Below are positions 12,101-23,252 of a stretch of DNA of 64,000 nucleotides, piece by piece. Both the position numbers and the translations under genes were made by a program. The DNA is from Annona cherimola (Eukaryota; Streptophyta; Magnoliopsida; Magnoliales; Annonaceae), in contig CM059971.1 of the NCBI GenBank assembly GCA_030490835.1, positions 1,682,545 to 1,746,544 of the forward strand, read 5' to 3'. Below the pieces are notes generated by a model. It was not told where the DNA came from and did no database searches. It saw nothing but the letters and a program-made list of their open reading frames with translations. Every line of letters starts with the position of its first letter. Positions within the stretch are counted from its first letter, which is position 1.

Positions 12101-15100
12101 TTATACTATGTTATTGTAAAATTGCCGTTTCAGAAATTCTACGAACATTTTATTTATTTATTATTATATATATATTTTCAGATATCCAGTTTATTTTCAT
12201 TTATCTTATTTAATACCAATTCATTTGTAAAATAATTAGAATTTATTCTAAAGTCATCTTTCACAAATAAATTGATAAAGACCATATTCAATTCTGCTTT
12301 CTTACAATTATGAATAAATAACGGGTTGGTCTTATAAAAATATATTATTATATTGATAAACATACAATTAGTATTAACCATAGTAATTGCCCACATATAT
12401 ATATTTTTCTATTATTATTATTATTATCATCATTTAATCAACCTCCCACGTATTTTGATATGTAATAGAAATTATATAATCGTACTCTATTATATATTCA
12501 GATGATCCAGATAATTATCGTTTTTTTTTATAAAATATTTTATCAATCACTAATGACATGCAACAATTATATTTCCAATGTGATCCTCCAATTTTTATTT
12601 GTAACATCATTCTAAAGAAATTATATAACCATAGCTACCAAGTGATATACATCCCGTTGAGTCATACCCATATCGTTTAATCACCCATTTTATGCAAAGC
12701 TCAATGAATTCAAATTCAAAATTTTAAATTCAAGTAATCCTCACATACCTGTTTACGTGAGACAGAAAACAAAAATCCAAGGCTTCCTCAATCCTCTCCA
12801 CGCCACATCATCTATTGGTTGGGAATCAAATTGTCCACCCAAAATTTTTTTAAATACGAAACCGAATGCTAACATTCATTGCATTTTATATATTCCATGT
12901 TTAAATTCTATCCTAATCCACTTTCCATTAATCGCACCTTATTATTAGAAAATTTTCAATGAAAGCAAACGTTTTAGATAGCATTAAGTACCGTATTCTT
13001 TATTACCTATGCTTTCCATTCCGTGTAGCAATGATCCTATTCCCATTTAAGTGCTATCTATGCACCTAAATTAAATAGGTGGGTGGAATTATCAATGTGC
13101 GTTAATTAATCCTATGAAAATAAAATTTGTTCCCGTGTGGATCCCATCTTTATATTTTTCAGCTTATATGTCATACATATATACCTTGTATATATTTAGT
13201 TCCCAAAAAATTAATTTAATAATTAAAATTATTATTTTATCTAGATAAATATTTTTCACGTTTTAAATTATAATACAAGTTCAATTCTATTTAGTTCATG
13301 GGTTTAATCACCCATATTAATTTCATCCAATAATAAAATAATTATTGAATCATTTAAATAATATCACACTATTTATTCACTTCTATTTTAAGATCACATA
13401 ACCTTAATTTGCATTTTAATTAACATGCTAATAGTAAATTAAAATTCATAAAGTAAACTAGGAGTTTACACCTATGTATGAATTTGAAATTTCAAGAGTT
13501 GAAAAGTTTTAATATTTTTGCCCAAATTGCTATATAATATATTTAAATGATATTAGGATGTATTATTTCCAAAAAAAATTATATGTATAATCTTTGATAG
13601 GAAAAGAAATTCAAATTTTCACCATACCTTAAATATGGGAAAGCCCAAAAAACGTGGCCTAGGCATAGGGCTTTTATACTATTTATGTAGGGATGATTTA
13701 TTAATAATTTTGAACCCGTTTGGATGTGGAAATGGGTGAAAAAAATAAGGGTAGGTGGTTATATGTGTTACGGGCATGTGTTGTTGCTTGTAAATATTAA
13801 ATTTAGTAATTTAATATTATATGATCATGAATTTAGATTAAAATGTGAAAATCTGAAGCTATTTAGACATATATGATAAATGAAATTGAGTAGTTAGGAA
13901 ATTTATATGGAGGTATGAGATTTCTTTTAATTAAATGTGTATAGGGTGAATTTTATATAATTTTGGTATCAAACAAATGTGAAAAAAAAGAATGAATGAA
14001 TAAGTGACAATTGTATGACAAGTATATGAATGGTTGGAGGGTTAAAAATATTAAACTTGTTTATACAAATCATGTGAAAATGAAAGGGAGTAAAATCTCT
14101 TAATTTTAAAGCTTAAAACCCTCTCATTTAATTGGCAAAAGTTGGGCAATGTATGGGTGATGAATTTGGATTTAAAAATGACTCCTAAATGATTAATTTT
14201 AATTTTAGAAACATGATATGTAATTTATTAGTGATAAATGAGTGGTTAAGCAAAGTTGTAATTATAAAAAGAATGTATAAGTGTATATATAGGAACTTCA
14301 AGTGAGCCTAAATGAAGGTTAAATTTAGGCTGGAGCATATTGATGAATTTGGTTATGATATATGTTGGGTAGCACTTATTATTAAAAAAAAAAGTATAAT
14401 ACATATGAATGATGATGGAATGATTTTGAAATTCTAGAGCGAAAAATGCATAATTGTGGGGTAAAAATAATTGCTCAGCTTGAATGTATAATTTATAAAT
14501 GTCATTTTTGATATTTTAATGTAAACTTTGTGCGATGCAATTTAATGAAATATGTATTTTAAATTTTAGAGGTTAAAACTAATATTTAATGCCTATATTA
14601 GGTTGAGACTACTGTTTGAATTGCAAGTTATATATGAGAAATTTCAAGTAATGAGATGAATATTTAAATTCTTGTAAATTGAATATGTTAGTTAATATAT
14701 ATGTTAAGCCGGGGGTAGTTAAATGTAAGCTTAAAAAGAACTTATGAAGTAGACTATGTGGCTATATGTGTCGACTAGTAATGATTGATTATTAATTTTA
14801 ATTGTAAGAGTATGACAATAGAGTGTTAATTTTCATGCTTATTAATGAAAATGCAAGGAAGTTGGGAAGACCCAACTGTTCAATTGAGTTTATGGGTTGC
14901 GGTTGTTAGTGACGATATTTAAACGTTATGTTTACATAAATTATAGTTAATCTGATTTTTAGATGATAAGATGTATATGAGTTAAGATATAGGTGTAAAG
15001 ATTCAAGTGGAACAACCAAGTTAATTGGCTGCTTGTCCATTTAATTTAGATAAAATGGGTAGATTGCAAATTCCAAATGTAAAAGTTAGTGAATTTGAAG

Positions 15101-17121
15101 TGGAATGTAAAGTGTCAACAATTGAAATCAAGGAAATAGAGGAAATAAAGTAAAATAGTTCTGTTGTATAGTTCCTCTACTAAATTACTAATTTTAAAGC
15201 ATAATTTATGAATGCTAAAATTATTGCAAATAGTATAATGAAAATTCATGACATGATGTTAAATATAAAATAAAAGAGAGTTTAGCCAAGCAGTCATGCA
15301 GATAGGCCGTATGGATTGAATTTTGGGTTTAGGTTCAAGTGTGGTGATCACACAAATATAAGAAGTAATATATATGATATGAGTTTGAATAATTTAATTT
15401 GGAATAAATGAATTTATAAGTTATGAAGAATTTGAGTTTTGCTTGGTAGGGATGATTTCTAATCATCTATCTTAAATGAGTTAAGAATTTGTATGAATTA
15501 GTCTGTGCGATTAGATTTTTAGTAGTAAACTTGTTTTATATGTGTAAGAAGATCTCATACCCTTTATATGAGTTATTTAAATGCAACAAATACAAAATGT
15601 GTAAGACTCGTTAAGAACATTTCATTTACAAAATGCTTAAAAGACTAAGATAGCCTATAGTCTATTTTCAAATTGCTCTACATTTATAAAAGATTATTTT
15701 TGAGCATACTGGGCTTATGAAACCCTATGAAATCTAATCTTATGATGAACTCAAGATGAACTCTATATTTGAAAGTCTAGAGTGGGAATAGGAAGTTTAT
15801 TCAAGTACCAGATAAAATGTATTTAAATGAGATTTTCAAGCAAGGAAATGCTTGAATTTCTTATTAAAAGTCTGCAAAAAAAAATGGAGAGAGGGGCTAG
15901 TAGGAAATAAGTAGGCATGTAGATTGGCATGCTTGATGATGAGAATGATATGTTTGGATATTGTTTCCTATTGATTATGCTAGAGAGGGGTAAAGAAAAG
16001 AAAAATGGAGGAAAGCTAAAGGAAAAAAGTAAGCAAGATCTTCAAGATTCTTTTTGTTTAAAAGAATTTTATGGTAAGAAAAATCTATTCTTGCCTTTTT
16101 ATTTCAAGAAAGGTTATTTGCTAACAAGTTTGTTTTATTTAAATGTTTCTTTAAATTGACATGCATTGAAAAGGTACTTAAGGGTGACCATTACATTATG
16201 CATAGATTTTACAAAAAGAATGTGCATTTGAAATATTTCTACAATTTGATTTTCATGTACAAACCCTGTTATCATATTGAGTTGGCAAAACTCAATTCAT
16301 ACCATAAATGCATATGATGCATGTGTGAATGGAACTCATGCATAAGGCTTTGTCAAGGTTGTAATTGGACAGGTAGTCCGTCCTTCGCATTGCCTGATCG
16401 GTGCGTCCGACATATGGGTGGGTTATCACTTGATAAGTGGCATCTGCCAACAGTGAATAAGTCATGGAATGATACATGTATGTGCATTGATCTCATTATC
16501 ACACATGCATAATGGAATTTTAAGAATTTTATGATTTCAGTCAATGCCACGGGTTTTGGAAATGTGTATTTCTAAATGCTTGCTTACTGAGTATTTTATA
16601 CTCATTATTTTCGACTAATCAGTGAGTGCAGATGATGCAGATTTAATAGAAGGGCCTTTATTGCTAGCTGAGCAGTGAAGGTATGATTTTTAATGTTTTT
16701 GATAAATTTGGATTAATGGGATTGTAATTATTATAAATGTGAGTGTATTATATTTGAATTGTTTTATATTGATGTTAAATGTAATAATTAGCTTCTTATG
16801 TGAAGTATGATTGTATAAGTGACAGATTAGATGAATTTAAGTAGTTGTGAATGAATTTAGTGGATTATATAATGCCTATCAGGTTTTGTAATCGCCCAAA
16901 TATCTTAACTATAGACGGCATGCTGGTTTGTAGTTAAGGAAAGAGAATCAATATAGGTTCTAAACAGAAGAAAAAAAATTCAGGTTGATTTCCAAACAAA
17001 TTAGGAACAGCTTACGCTTATGTAAGCATGAAACTTCAGTTTCATTCACGAATTTCACCACCTAAAAAGATCCTGGAGTAAGGTACATGCGGCGTGGAGT
17101 GACCGCGTGTGGGGTGCTACA
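9197..17121 (+). mobile_element. Long LTR (solo) inserted in copia, itself interrupted by an inverted LTR
   Basis: The element starts TGTAGTACCCG at 9197, ends GGGGTGCTACA at 17121, and is flanked by the 5-bp duplication AAATT (9192-9196 and 17122-17126). Removing the nested inverted LTR (about 9663-13470) leaves about 4.1 kb, with no gag-pol between the ends, as expected for a solo LTR. Near its 3' end (16580-16635) it has the ACTGAG...ACTCA block shared by the other long LTRs here. An unrelated short frame at 15929-16159 has no recognisable domain. Confidence 0.8.
9663..13470 (-). mobile_element. Inverted LTR of the 4.1-7.4 kb chromovirus family
   Basis: This is a minus-strand copy of the LTR at 4111-7419. 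Its right edge (...GGAGTTTACA, 13470) is the reverse complement of the LTR start. Its left part, from about 9663, matches the LTR end except that the terminal 50 bases or so (through the GCGCTACA end) are missing or replaced. The middle is diverged and carries ATT microsatellites (about 10813 and 11159). No internal protein genes are seen, so it is a solo or truncated LTR. Together with 4111-7419 it forms an imperfect inverted repeat with arms over 3 kb and a spacer of about 2.2 kb. Confidence 0.82.
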
Positions 17122-17397
17122 AAATTTGTTTTACAAGAACTAAATTTCGAAACACAAAGGCTAATGAAATTGTTTTGTGATAATCAAGTAGCAGTACATA
17201 TACCATTGAGTTTAGTTTTTCATGAAAGAACTAAACAAATGGAAATTGATTATCATTATATTCGAGACAAAGTTCAAGTAAGGATTGTCGAAACTCCATA
17301 TATAAGAAGTTTTGATCAACTTACAGATATCTTTACTAAAGCACTATCAAGAAAACACTTTAAATGGATACTGGAAAAAATGAGTTTCACTCACTAA
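17122..17397 (+). pseudogene. Ty1/copia RNase H C-terminal fragment
   Basis: The residues KLFCDNQVAVHI, FHERTKQMEIDYHYIRDKV and QLTDIFTKAL are the classic end of the copia reverse transcriptase/RNase H domain. The frame is open to a TAA at 17395-17397. It continues the fragment at 9009-9196 across the inserted LTR. Codons are intact here, while the left half is more decayed. Confidence 0.88.
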
Positions 17398-17617
17398 CTT
17401 GAGGGGAAGTACTGACAACCAAGCTTGACTAGTCATAACTTGCAAAATTCAACAAGTTAGTGCATTATGTAATTTATGTAAAGTTTATTTTCAGTATCTT
17501 ATAATATGTTATAAATAGTAGAACCAAATAACCCTAAGAGCATGATTGAATAGGGTTTGCTTCCAGAAGTAGGTTATATCGAATTACATAAAATTGTATC
17601 TTTTTTTTTATTTTGAA
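17398..17617 (+). repeat. Copia polypurine tract and probable 3' LTR
   Basis: The purine-rich CTTGAGGGGAAGTAC directly follows the copia stop codon, as is usual for the 3' polypurine tract. A sequence starting TGACAACC at 17413 then probably begins the 3' LTR. The LTR end is uncertain; a CA near 17617 is one option. The 5' LTR is absent, so it cannot be checked here. Confidence 0.6.
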
Positions 17618-18450
17618 CATGCTATAAAATAAGTGGCCACATGAACTTGCCTTAGGGTAGTTGGTGTCACATGGGCCCTTAGTTGCCGGACGCCCGGGAC
17701 TCATTTACCATGCTCAGTAAAAAATCATTGAGCAATGGATCTGGCAAAATTTAAAAAAAAAAATTATTGGCCGCAATCGTCTTTTTCCACAATTGGCACA
17801 TCGCAGAGACACACCACTGATTTGCCCAGTCTACTATTGTTAGTGAATCTTCCATCTTCTTCCCCAAATCTTGTCGTCCTTGTTGCTTTACTGTTCATAT
17901 TCGAGGAATGATGATGCCACCATATTCCTCACCTCCGAGTCTACGAGATCTACCTTTACTCCATGAAATCCATTGTTGAACATTGTTGTTGTTAAACCTT
18001 TTTCCTCCTCCCCCTATTGGGAAATGCCAACAGAAATCTGGAAGCCTCCTCTTTTCCTCATCATTGTCTAACATCAAATCAGTGAAAACGCATCCTTAAA
18101 TGCAATTGATGGTTGGATGACAAGGAGATGGACATGGGAAGGAGGGCTATGGTTGTAAGAGTCCAGAATTGGGGAAAGTGAGAACAAGGTTCGGTGGGAG
18201 AAAATTTGGATTTCTGCCAACTGCAATGAATTTTAAAAATTATTGCAATTAGTTGTTCAATTACAATAAGATTTACAATGATAAAATTTCTTGTTGGAGA
18301 TGCATTCATAATTGCAACAAAATTTGCTATCATAAAATTTTCATTTAATAGCAACGAACTGGAAAACAGTTCCAATAATTTCGCACAATTGCAACAAAAT
18401 ACATCGCCATTGCTATTTTCTGGTTGCAATTGAAATTTTTTGTCGTAGTG
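17618..18450. other. Intergenic; right end resembles a CACTA terminus
   Basis: No gene is recognised. The segment 18220-18450 has repeated AATTGCAAC-like words in both orientations and ends TTTTTTGTCGTAGTG, the reverse complement of a CACTAC-type terminus. A matching left terminus was not found, so this may be a truncated non-autonomous CACTA element. Confidence 0.4.
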
Positions 18451-18493
18451 ATGTTCGTTTGATAATCTTAAATCTCAGTTATCACTCTATATC

Positions 18494-18672
18494 AATGGTG
18501 GAGCTCGGACCTTTAGGAGGGAAAACTCACATGAAAAGGCATAATATTATTTCATAGGGCAATCATATAAAAAATGAATTATATTTTTTAAAATTTTAAG
18601 TGGATTGTTTAGATTTTCAAAAATTCAAAGAGGGCGCTTGCCGCCCTTGGTCCATGTGGCTCCACCTACGTC
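18494..18672. mobile_element. Short MITE with GGTGGAGC ends
   Basis: The left end GGTGGAGCTCGGACC and the right end (reverse complement GGTGGAGCCACATGG) form imperfect terminal inverted repeats around about 180 bp of AT-rich sequence, with a GGGCGGCAAGCGCCC-like palindrome near the right end. This resembles the widespread plant GGAGCCA-type MITEs. Target duplications are not clear. Confidence 0.5.
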
Positions 18673-18699
18673 ACTAATGCATATTGGCATGAAGGATTG

Positions 18700-19790
18700 A
18701 GGGCTAGCTTTACAAATGTAAAAATTTCCCTAATATTTATTTATTTTTCAGAAGATATTACACTTTGGTGCTTATCCGAACAGTAGGGGTGCATTTGGTC
18801 TCTCTTTTAATAATAAGAAGTGAGCAGTCCTTATTGTTTTATTCCGAGTAGAATTATTGAGCATGATTGTAATATTCGATGAGATTTTGTACAAACTATT
18901 AAAAAACGAAAAAAGAAATCTTGATGTTAAGCAAATGAACCTCATGATTGATTCAATCACGTAACCTTTTCCGAACATCCCAGAAGGGATGGAATAGACC
19001 TCATTTTACACTGGTTGGTTTTTACCAAGAATTTAGTAGTAGATTGGACATAAAATTGTACGAATGCCCATACCAGCTAGCCCATTTATCCTTTTTTAAA
19101 TTCCATAAGCAGTGGAATTGAGGATAATTTAAATTTTAAATCATTTAATTTTGCCTACGGTTTGCATTTTAAATAGTGAAAATTTTGTTTCTGTGCATTT
19201 TACCCAGAAAATTACGGAAATGCCACTGTATTTAAAATAGAAAAAAAATACTTTAAAACATCCAAAATTGGTAAACTTGGTTTATAGATTTAATATACCT
19301 AGATTTACTTGCCCATGAAAAAAAAAAAAATTTTTTTAAAAAGGTTTTGAGGCCGGTTGCACAACCGGCTTCGAAAGATCAAAATACTTTAAACTCTAAC
19401 CTGTAACGATGTTTGAAACTACCATTAAAACACGTGAAGCAAAACTATTCACACGCCTATGTTTCTAGAACAACACAAATAACCTTCGACCAGCGAGCGG
19501 GAGAGGGAACTCAGACAAGTCGGATCTTGAAGCATCATTGAGGAAAGCAGAGAGTAGAAAAATTGTTGATACAGAGAAACGCCGAAAAAAGAATGGACGG
19601 AAACCAACCAACTGGACTGTAGTCCCCAAATTGATGGCTTGAAGGAGGAGCTTTCCACTGATATGAAGTATAAACTTGTTCTTATATTGTTTTATTTTGA
19701 ATAATATTTGCTAGTAGACTTGTAGTAGATCCCATGCTTCTTTGTTCCATCCAGGACTATGAGATATTTACATTGTTGGAGAAACTCCGA
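18700..19790. other. Intergenic, no gene seen
   Basis: AT-rich DNA. The only notable item is a perfect 18-base palindrome, GCCGGTTGCACAACCGGC, near 19354. Short frames on both strands show no domain. Confidence 0.4.
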
Positions 19791-19794
19791 GAGA

Positions 19795-20210
19795 TGAAGG
19801 CATGCTCCATCAATCCAAGCCGTTCTTCTGTCCTGCAGATGATTATGCACCTGTATAAGTCTCTACATGCATATTCAATCCGAGCCTTCGGTAGTGCCTG
19901 GACATGTGGGGTTATTTACAGGCAGATGGAAAGCTATGTTTTTGTCACTGATGACTTTTCATTTCATGGACGAATGGCCACTCTTAATAAAATAGAGCTC
20001 CAATCAGACGAAAACGAGTACAACAACCGCATCAATTGCCATACAATTAATAACACCGGAGGAAAGAAATAACGAAACTTCAAGGCAAGAATCTTATTAT
20101 TTTTTATTCGTATCTGTACATTAAGATTATTGATATTACCATTAAGTACATTCATAATCCAAATACCACTGAAGCAATTTTTCTGTAAATTCCTTCCCAA
20201 TAAGGGAGAA
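19795..20210 (+). repeat. NLR-upstream repeat, copy 1 of 4
   Basis: A noncoding block of about 400 bp defined by ATCAATCCAAGCCG, TGCCTGGACATGTG, TTACAGGCAG and ACAACCGCATCAATT in this order. It recurs at about 20640-21055, 22225-22595 and 22715-23115. The small frame in it (19734-20072) is not conserved in the other copies, so I read it as noncoding. Confidence 0.75.
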
Positions 20211-20377
20211 TTTATAAATACCCCCAAACTAAAAGGAAAACTAAAAAAAGCCCTCACATCAATGAAATTTTGTAAAAATATCCCTACATTAAAGGAGAGA
20301 ATCAAACACCTATTTTGTGGCGACCATGCCAATGGTGTTACCACTAGGGCAATGCCCTGTTGGCAAAATCTTTTTTT

Positions 20378-20640
20378 TTTTTTTTTGAAGTGAGTGTGGG
20401 TGTGTTTCCTACGTAATAAAATTTTAAATGAAAAGATTATGGTAAAAAAAATTTAAAATGCGGAAGTGATGTCATATGATAATGATAAAAGGTAAGAAAA
20501 ATAAAGTTAAAATAAATAGAGTGGTTGTGGAAAAAGTAACAAAGAAATTATTTAAATGTAGGGTAGTTATGCATGAAGGTGAAAAGAAATGTTTAAAAAT
20601 AAAGTAGCTGTAGAGAATAACGATGAGCTATTTTTTTTTA
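20378..20640. mobile_element. AT-rich MITE of the GTGTGTTT family
   Basis: It starts GGGTGTGTTTC and contains the family words GATGTCATATGATAATGATAA and TTAAAATAAATAG. Related copies occur near 21060, 21990, 29700, 32910, 34020, 42920 and 46340. It sits between copies 1 and 2 of the NLR-upstream repeat. Confidence 0.5.
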
Positions 20641-21055
20641 TAAATCTTCAATAATCCAAGTCGTTCATCCATATCCTGCAAATGATCATACTCCTCATAT
20701 ACGTCTTCATCATAATTTTTTTTTTTTGGTTTCTATATAAGTCTCCATCAAGATTTTTTGGTTATCCATAAATTAAATTCGAGCCTTCAATTGTGTCCGG
20801 ACATGTGAGGTAATCTACAGGCAGGTGTTAGAAAGCCTTTTTTTATGGATAAAGGAGTGCCTTGTTTTTGTCATTGATAACTTTTCGTTTATTGGATAAC
20901 AGCCACTATTAATAAAATAGAACACCAACCAAACAAAAACAAGTACAAAAGCCTCATAAATTATTAAATAATTTAAGAACATTTGTAGAAAAAATTCAAA
21001 TGCAATAATGAAATGTTCTTTCAAGGCAGGTGAATACCTTGTTTCTTTTGGGTGC
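20640..21055 (+). repeat. NLR-upstream repeat, copy 2 of 4
   Basis: It aligns with copy 1 from AATCCAAGTCGTTCATCC through TGTCCGGACATGTG, CTACAGGCAG and AAAATAGAACACC to TTCAAGGCAGGTG. It carries small indels and shares no conserved reading frame with copy 1. Confidence 0.7.
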
Positions 21056-21104
21056 ATTTTGGAAGCGATAAAACTTTTGTCAAAGGGTTTTTAATGTAAA
21101 AACT

Positions 21105-21860
21105 TTTGAAGTGAGAGAAAATGATGTGACGCAATAAAGGTAATGATGAGAAATAATTAGAATAAAAGTAAAATAAATAGGCTAGTTGTATGAATAGTTA
21201 TGTAGAAATTGCTGAAAAGTATAGTATTTGTCTTGGCAGATGTTAAGAAATAATTAAAAATAGAGTAGTTACATAGAGGAAAATTTTTAGATTGAAAAAT
21301 TTTAAATAAAAAGTTTTATCTTTTAACAAACATACCCAACAGGGATGGCTATTTAACATTGAAAATTTTCAAAAAAAATTTCACCCTTTATAACTTTCTA
21401 TTTTTAATTTTTTTTTTACATTTTCCTATACAACTAACTTATTTTTCAATTATTTCTACGCAACTACTCACTTCTTATTATTCGTGTAAAAATTTTTTAA
21501 ATAAGAGAAAACAATGTGACGCAATAGCGGTAATGATAAGAAGTAATTAGAATAAAAGTAAAATAAATAGGTTAGTTGTATTAATAGTTAAGTAAAAATT
21601 GTTGAAAAGTATAGTAGTTTGTCTTGAAAGATGTGAAGAAATAATTAAAAATAGAGTAGTTACATAGAGTAAAAATTTTTAAATTGAAAAAATTTAAGTA
21701 AAAAGTTTTATCTTTTAACAAACATACCCAACGGGGATGGCTGTTTAACACCAAAAATTTTCAAAAAAATTTCACCCTTTATAACTTTCTATTTTTCAAT
21801 TATTTTTTACATTTTCCTATACAATTAACTTACTTTCAATTATTTCTACACTACTTATAC
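21105..21860 (+). repeat. Tandem duplication of about 380 bp (MITE-derived)
   Basis: Two adjacent direct copies, about 21105-21487 and 21488-21860, share AATGTGACGCAATA.. TAATGAT, AGATGTGAAGAAATAATT and ACAAACATACCCAAC..GGGATGGCT in the same order. The content is the AT-rich MITE family. No coding capacity. Confidence 0.75.
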
Positions 21861-21984
21861 AATTAATATATTTATTTAAATTTTATTCTTTTTATTTTTC
21901 ACCATTACTCTTATCACATTGCATTATTTTTTCTCAATTTCAAAAAAATTTTCATTCAAAAATTTTATCACTTTCCAAATACAC

Positions 21985-22200
21985 CTGAAAAGTTTTTAAT
22001 GAAAAAATTTTTGAAATGTGAGAAGTAATGTAATATGATAACGATAATAATATAAAAAGCAAGGAAAATAAAGTTAAAATAAATAAGTTGGTTGTATAAA
22101 AAGTAATGAAGAAATGATTTAAAAGCATGATAATCATATAGAAAGGTGCAAAGAAATGATTAAAAAATAAAATACTCACAAAAAGTGAAAAATTTTAATG
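21985..22200. mobile_element. AT-rich MITE remnant
   Basis: From AATACACCTGAAAAG to about 22200 this resembles the 20378 copy, with the family words GTAATATGATAACGATAATAA and TTAAAATAAATAAG. Ends are not sharply defined. Confidence 0.4.
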
Positions 22201-22224
22201 AAAAAAACCATGAGCAATTTTTTT

Positions 22225-22595
22225 CAATCTTCATTAATTCAAGCCGTTCATTTGCTCTCTCTAAAAATGATCATATTCCTGAGATAAGTCTCCGTAAGAA
22301 TTTTCGGTTATCCATGTATTCAATCCGAGCCTTCAATTTTGTCTCCAAACGTGGGGTATCCTCGTTTTTGTCATTGATAGCTTTTCATTTACTGTGCAAC
22401 GGCAGCTTTTAATAAAATAAAACACCAATCAAACAAAAACAGGTACAACAACCACATAAATTATCCAATAATTAATAATATCGGAATAAGAAGCTTAAAT
22501 GGAATAATGAAATTTCTTTCAAGGCAAGTGGACAGCCTCCTCGTTTCTTTATTCGATAAAATTGTCGTTTCCTAGCCTGCCATTTTAGACCTGCC
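22225..22595 (+). repeat. NLR-upstream repeat, copy 3 of 4
   Basis: It shares AATTCAAGCCGTTCAT, TATTCAATCCGAGCCTTC, AAAATAAAACACCAATC and TCTTTCAAGGCAAGTGG with the other copies, in the same order. It is closer to copy 2 than to copy 1. Confidence 0.7.
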
Positions 22596-22714
22596 TGCAT
22601 TTGTCAACGGTACGGTAATGAAATAGATCACTGATAAAACAAAACAGTTAATAAAAAAAAATTTTGATGGAAGCAATAATCAGACTAGTAGTTGAAAAAA
22701 AAAAATTCACAGGC

Positions 22715-23115
22715 TATACTCCATCAATCCAAGCCTTTCATCTGTCCAGCAGATGATTACACTCATAATATAAGCCTCCACATGCATATTCAATGCGAGC
22801 CTTCGATTGTGCCTGGACATGTGAGGTTACTTACAGGCAGGTGAAAAGCTATGTTTTTGCCACTTATGACTTTTCAATTCGTGACGATGCCACTTTCAAT
22901 AAGGTAGAACACCAATAAGACGAAAACGAGTACAACAACCGCATCGATTTCCATATAATTAATAACACCGTAGGAAAGAAGTAATGAAACTTCAACGCAA
23001 AAATCTTATCAATTTTTATTGGTACTTGTACATCAAGTTTATTGATATTATAATTAAGTACATTTACAATTTTCGTACCACTGAGGGAATTTTCCTATAA
23101 ATTCCTTCACAACGA
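22715..23115 (+). repeat. NLR-upstream repeat, copy 4 of 4, abutting NLR copy 1
   Basis: This copy is closest to copy 1 (ACGAAAACGAGTACAACAACCGCATC; TATAAATTCCTTC). It ends within about 140 bases of the NLR start codon at 23253, so it overlaps the likely promoter or leader of that gene. The quoted words are split here to stay short: ACGAAAACGAGTACAAC is one and AACCGCATC follows it. Confidence 0.7.
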
Positions 23116-23119
23116 TATG

Positions 23120-23187
23120 GAGTCTCCATACAAGTATCAAATACCTCTCAAAGTGGCTATCTGAGTCTCCATACAAGTATCAAATAC
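23120..23187 (+). repeat. 43-bp period duplication in the NLR copy 1 leader
   Basis: GAGTCTCCATACAAGTATCA occurs at 23120 and again at 23163. The leader of the intact NLR has this word once (near 42238, reverse strand, with GAATCTCC). The duplication is therefore specific to copy 1. Confidence 0.8.
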
Positions 23188-23252
23188 AATACGGAGGGGG
23201 ATCTTGGGTGGTGCCAGAGAGAAGGGGAAAAATCTGAGCGCGAGTGGTAAAA

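Noticed and set aside
18079..18429. A 116-codon minus-strand frame
   Set aside because: It lies in a repeat-like stretch ending in a CACTA-type terminus. No domain is recognised.
19734..20072. A 112-codon frame upstream of NLR copy 1
   Set aside because: The other three copies of the same repeat do not keep the frame, so coding is unlikely.
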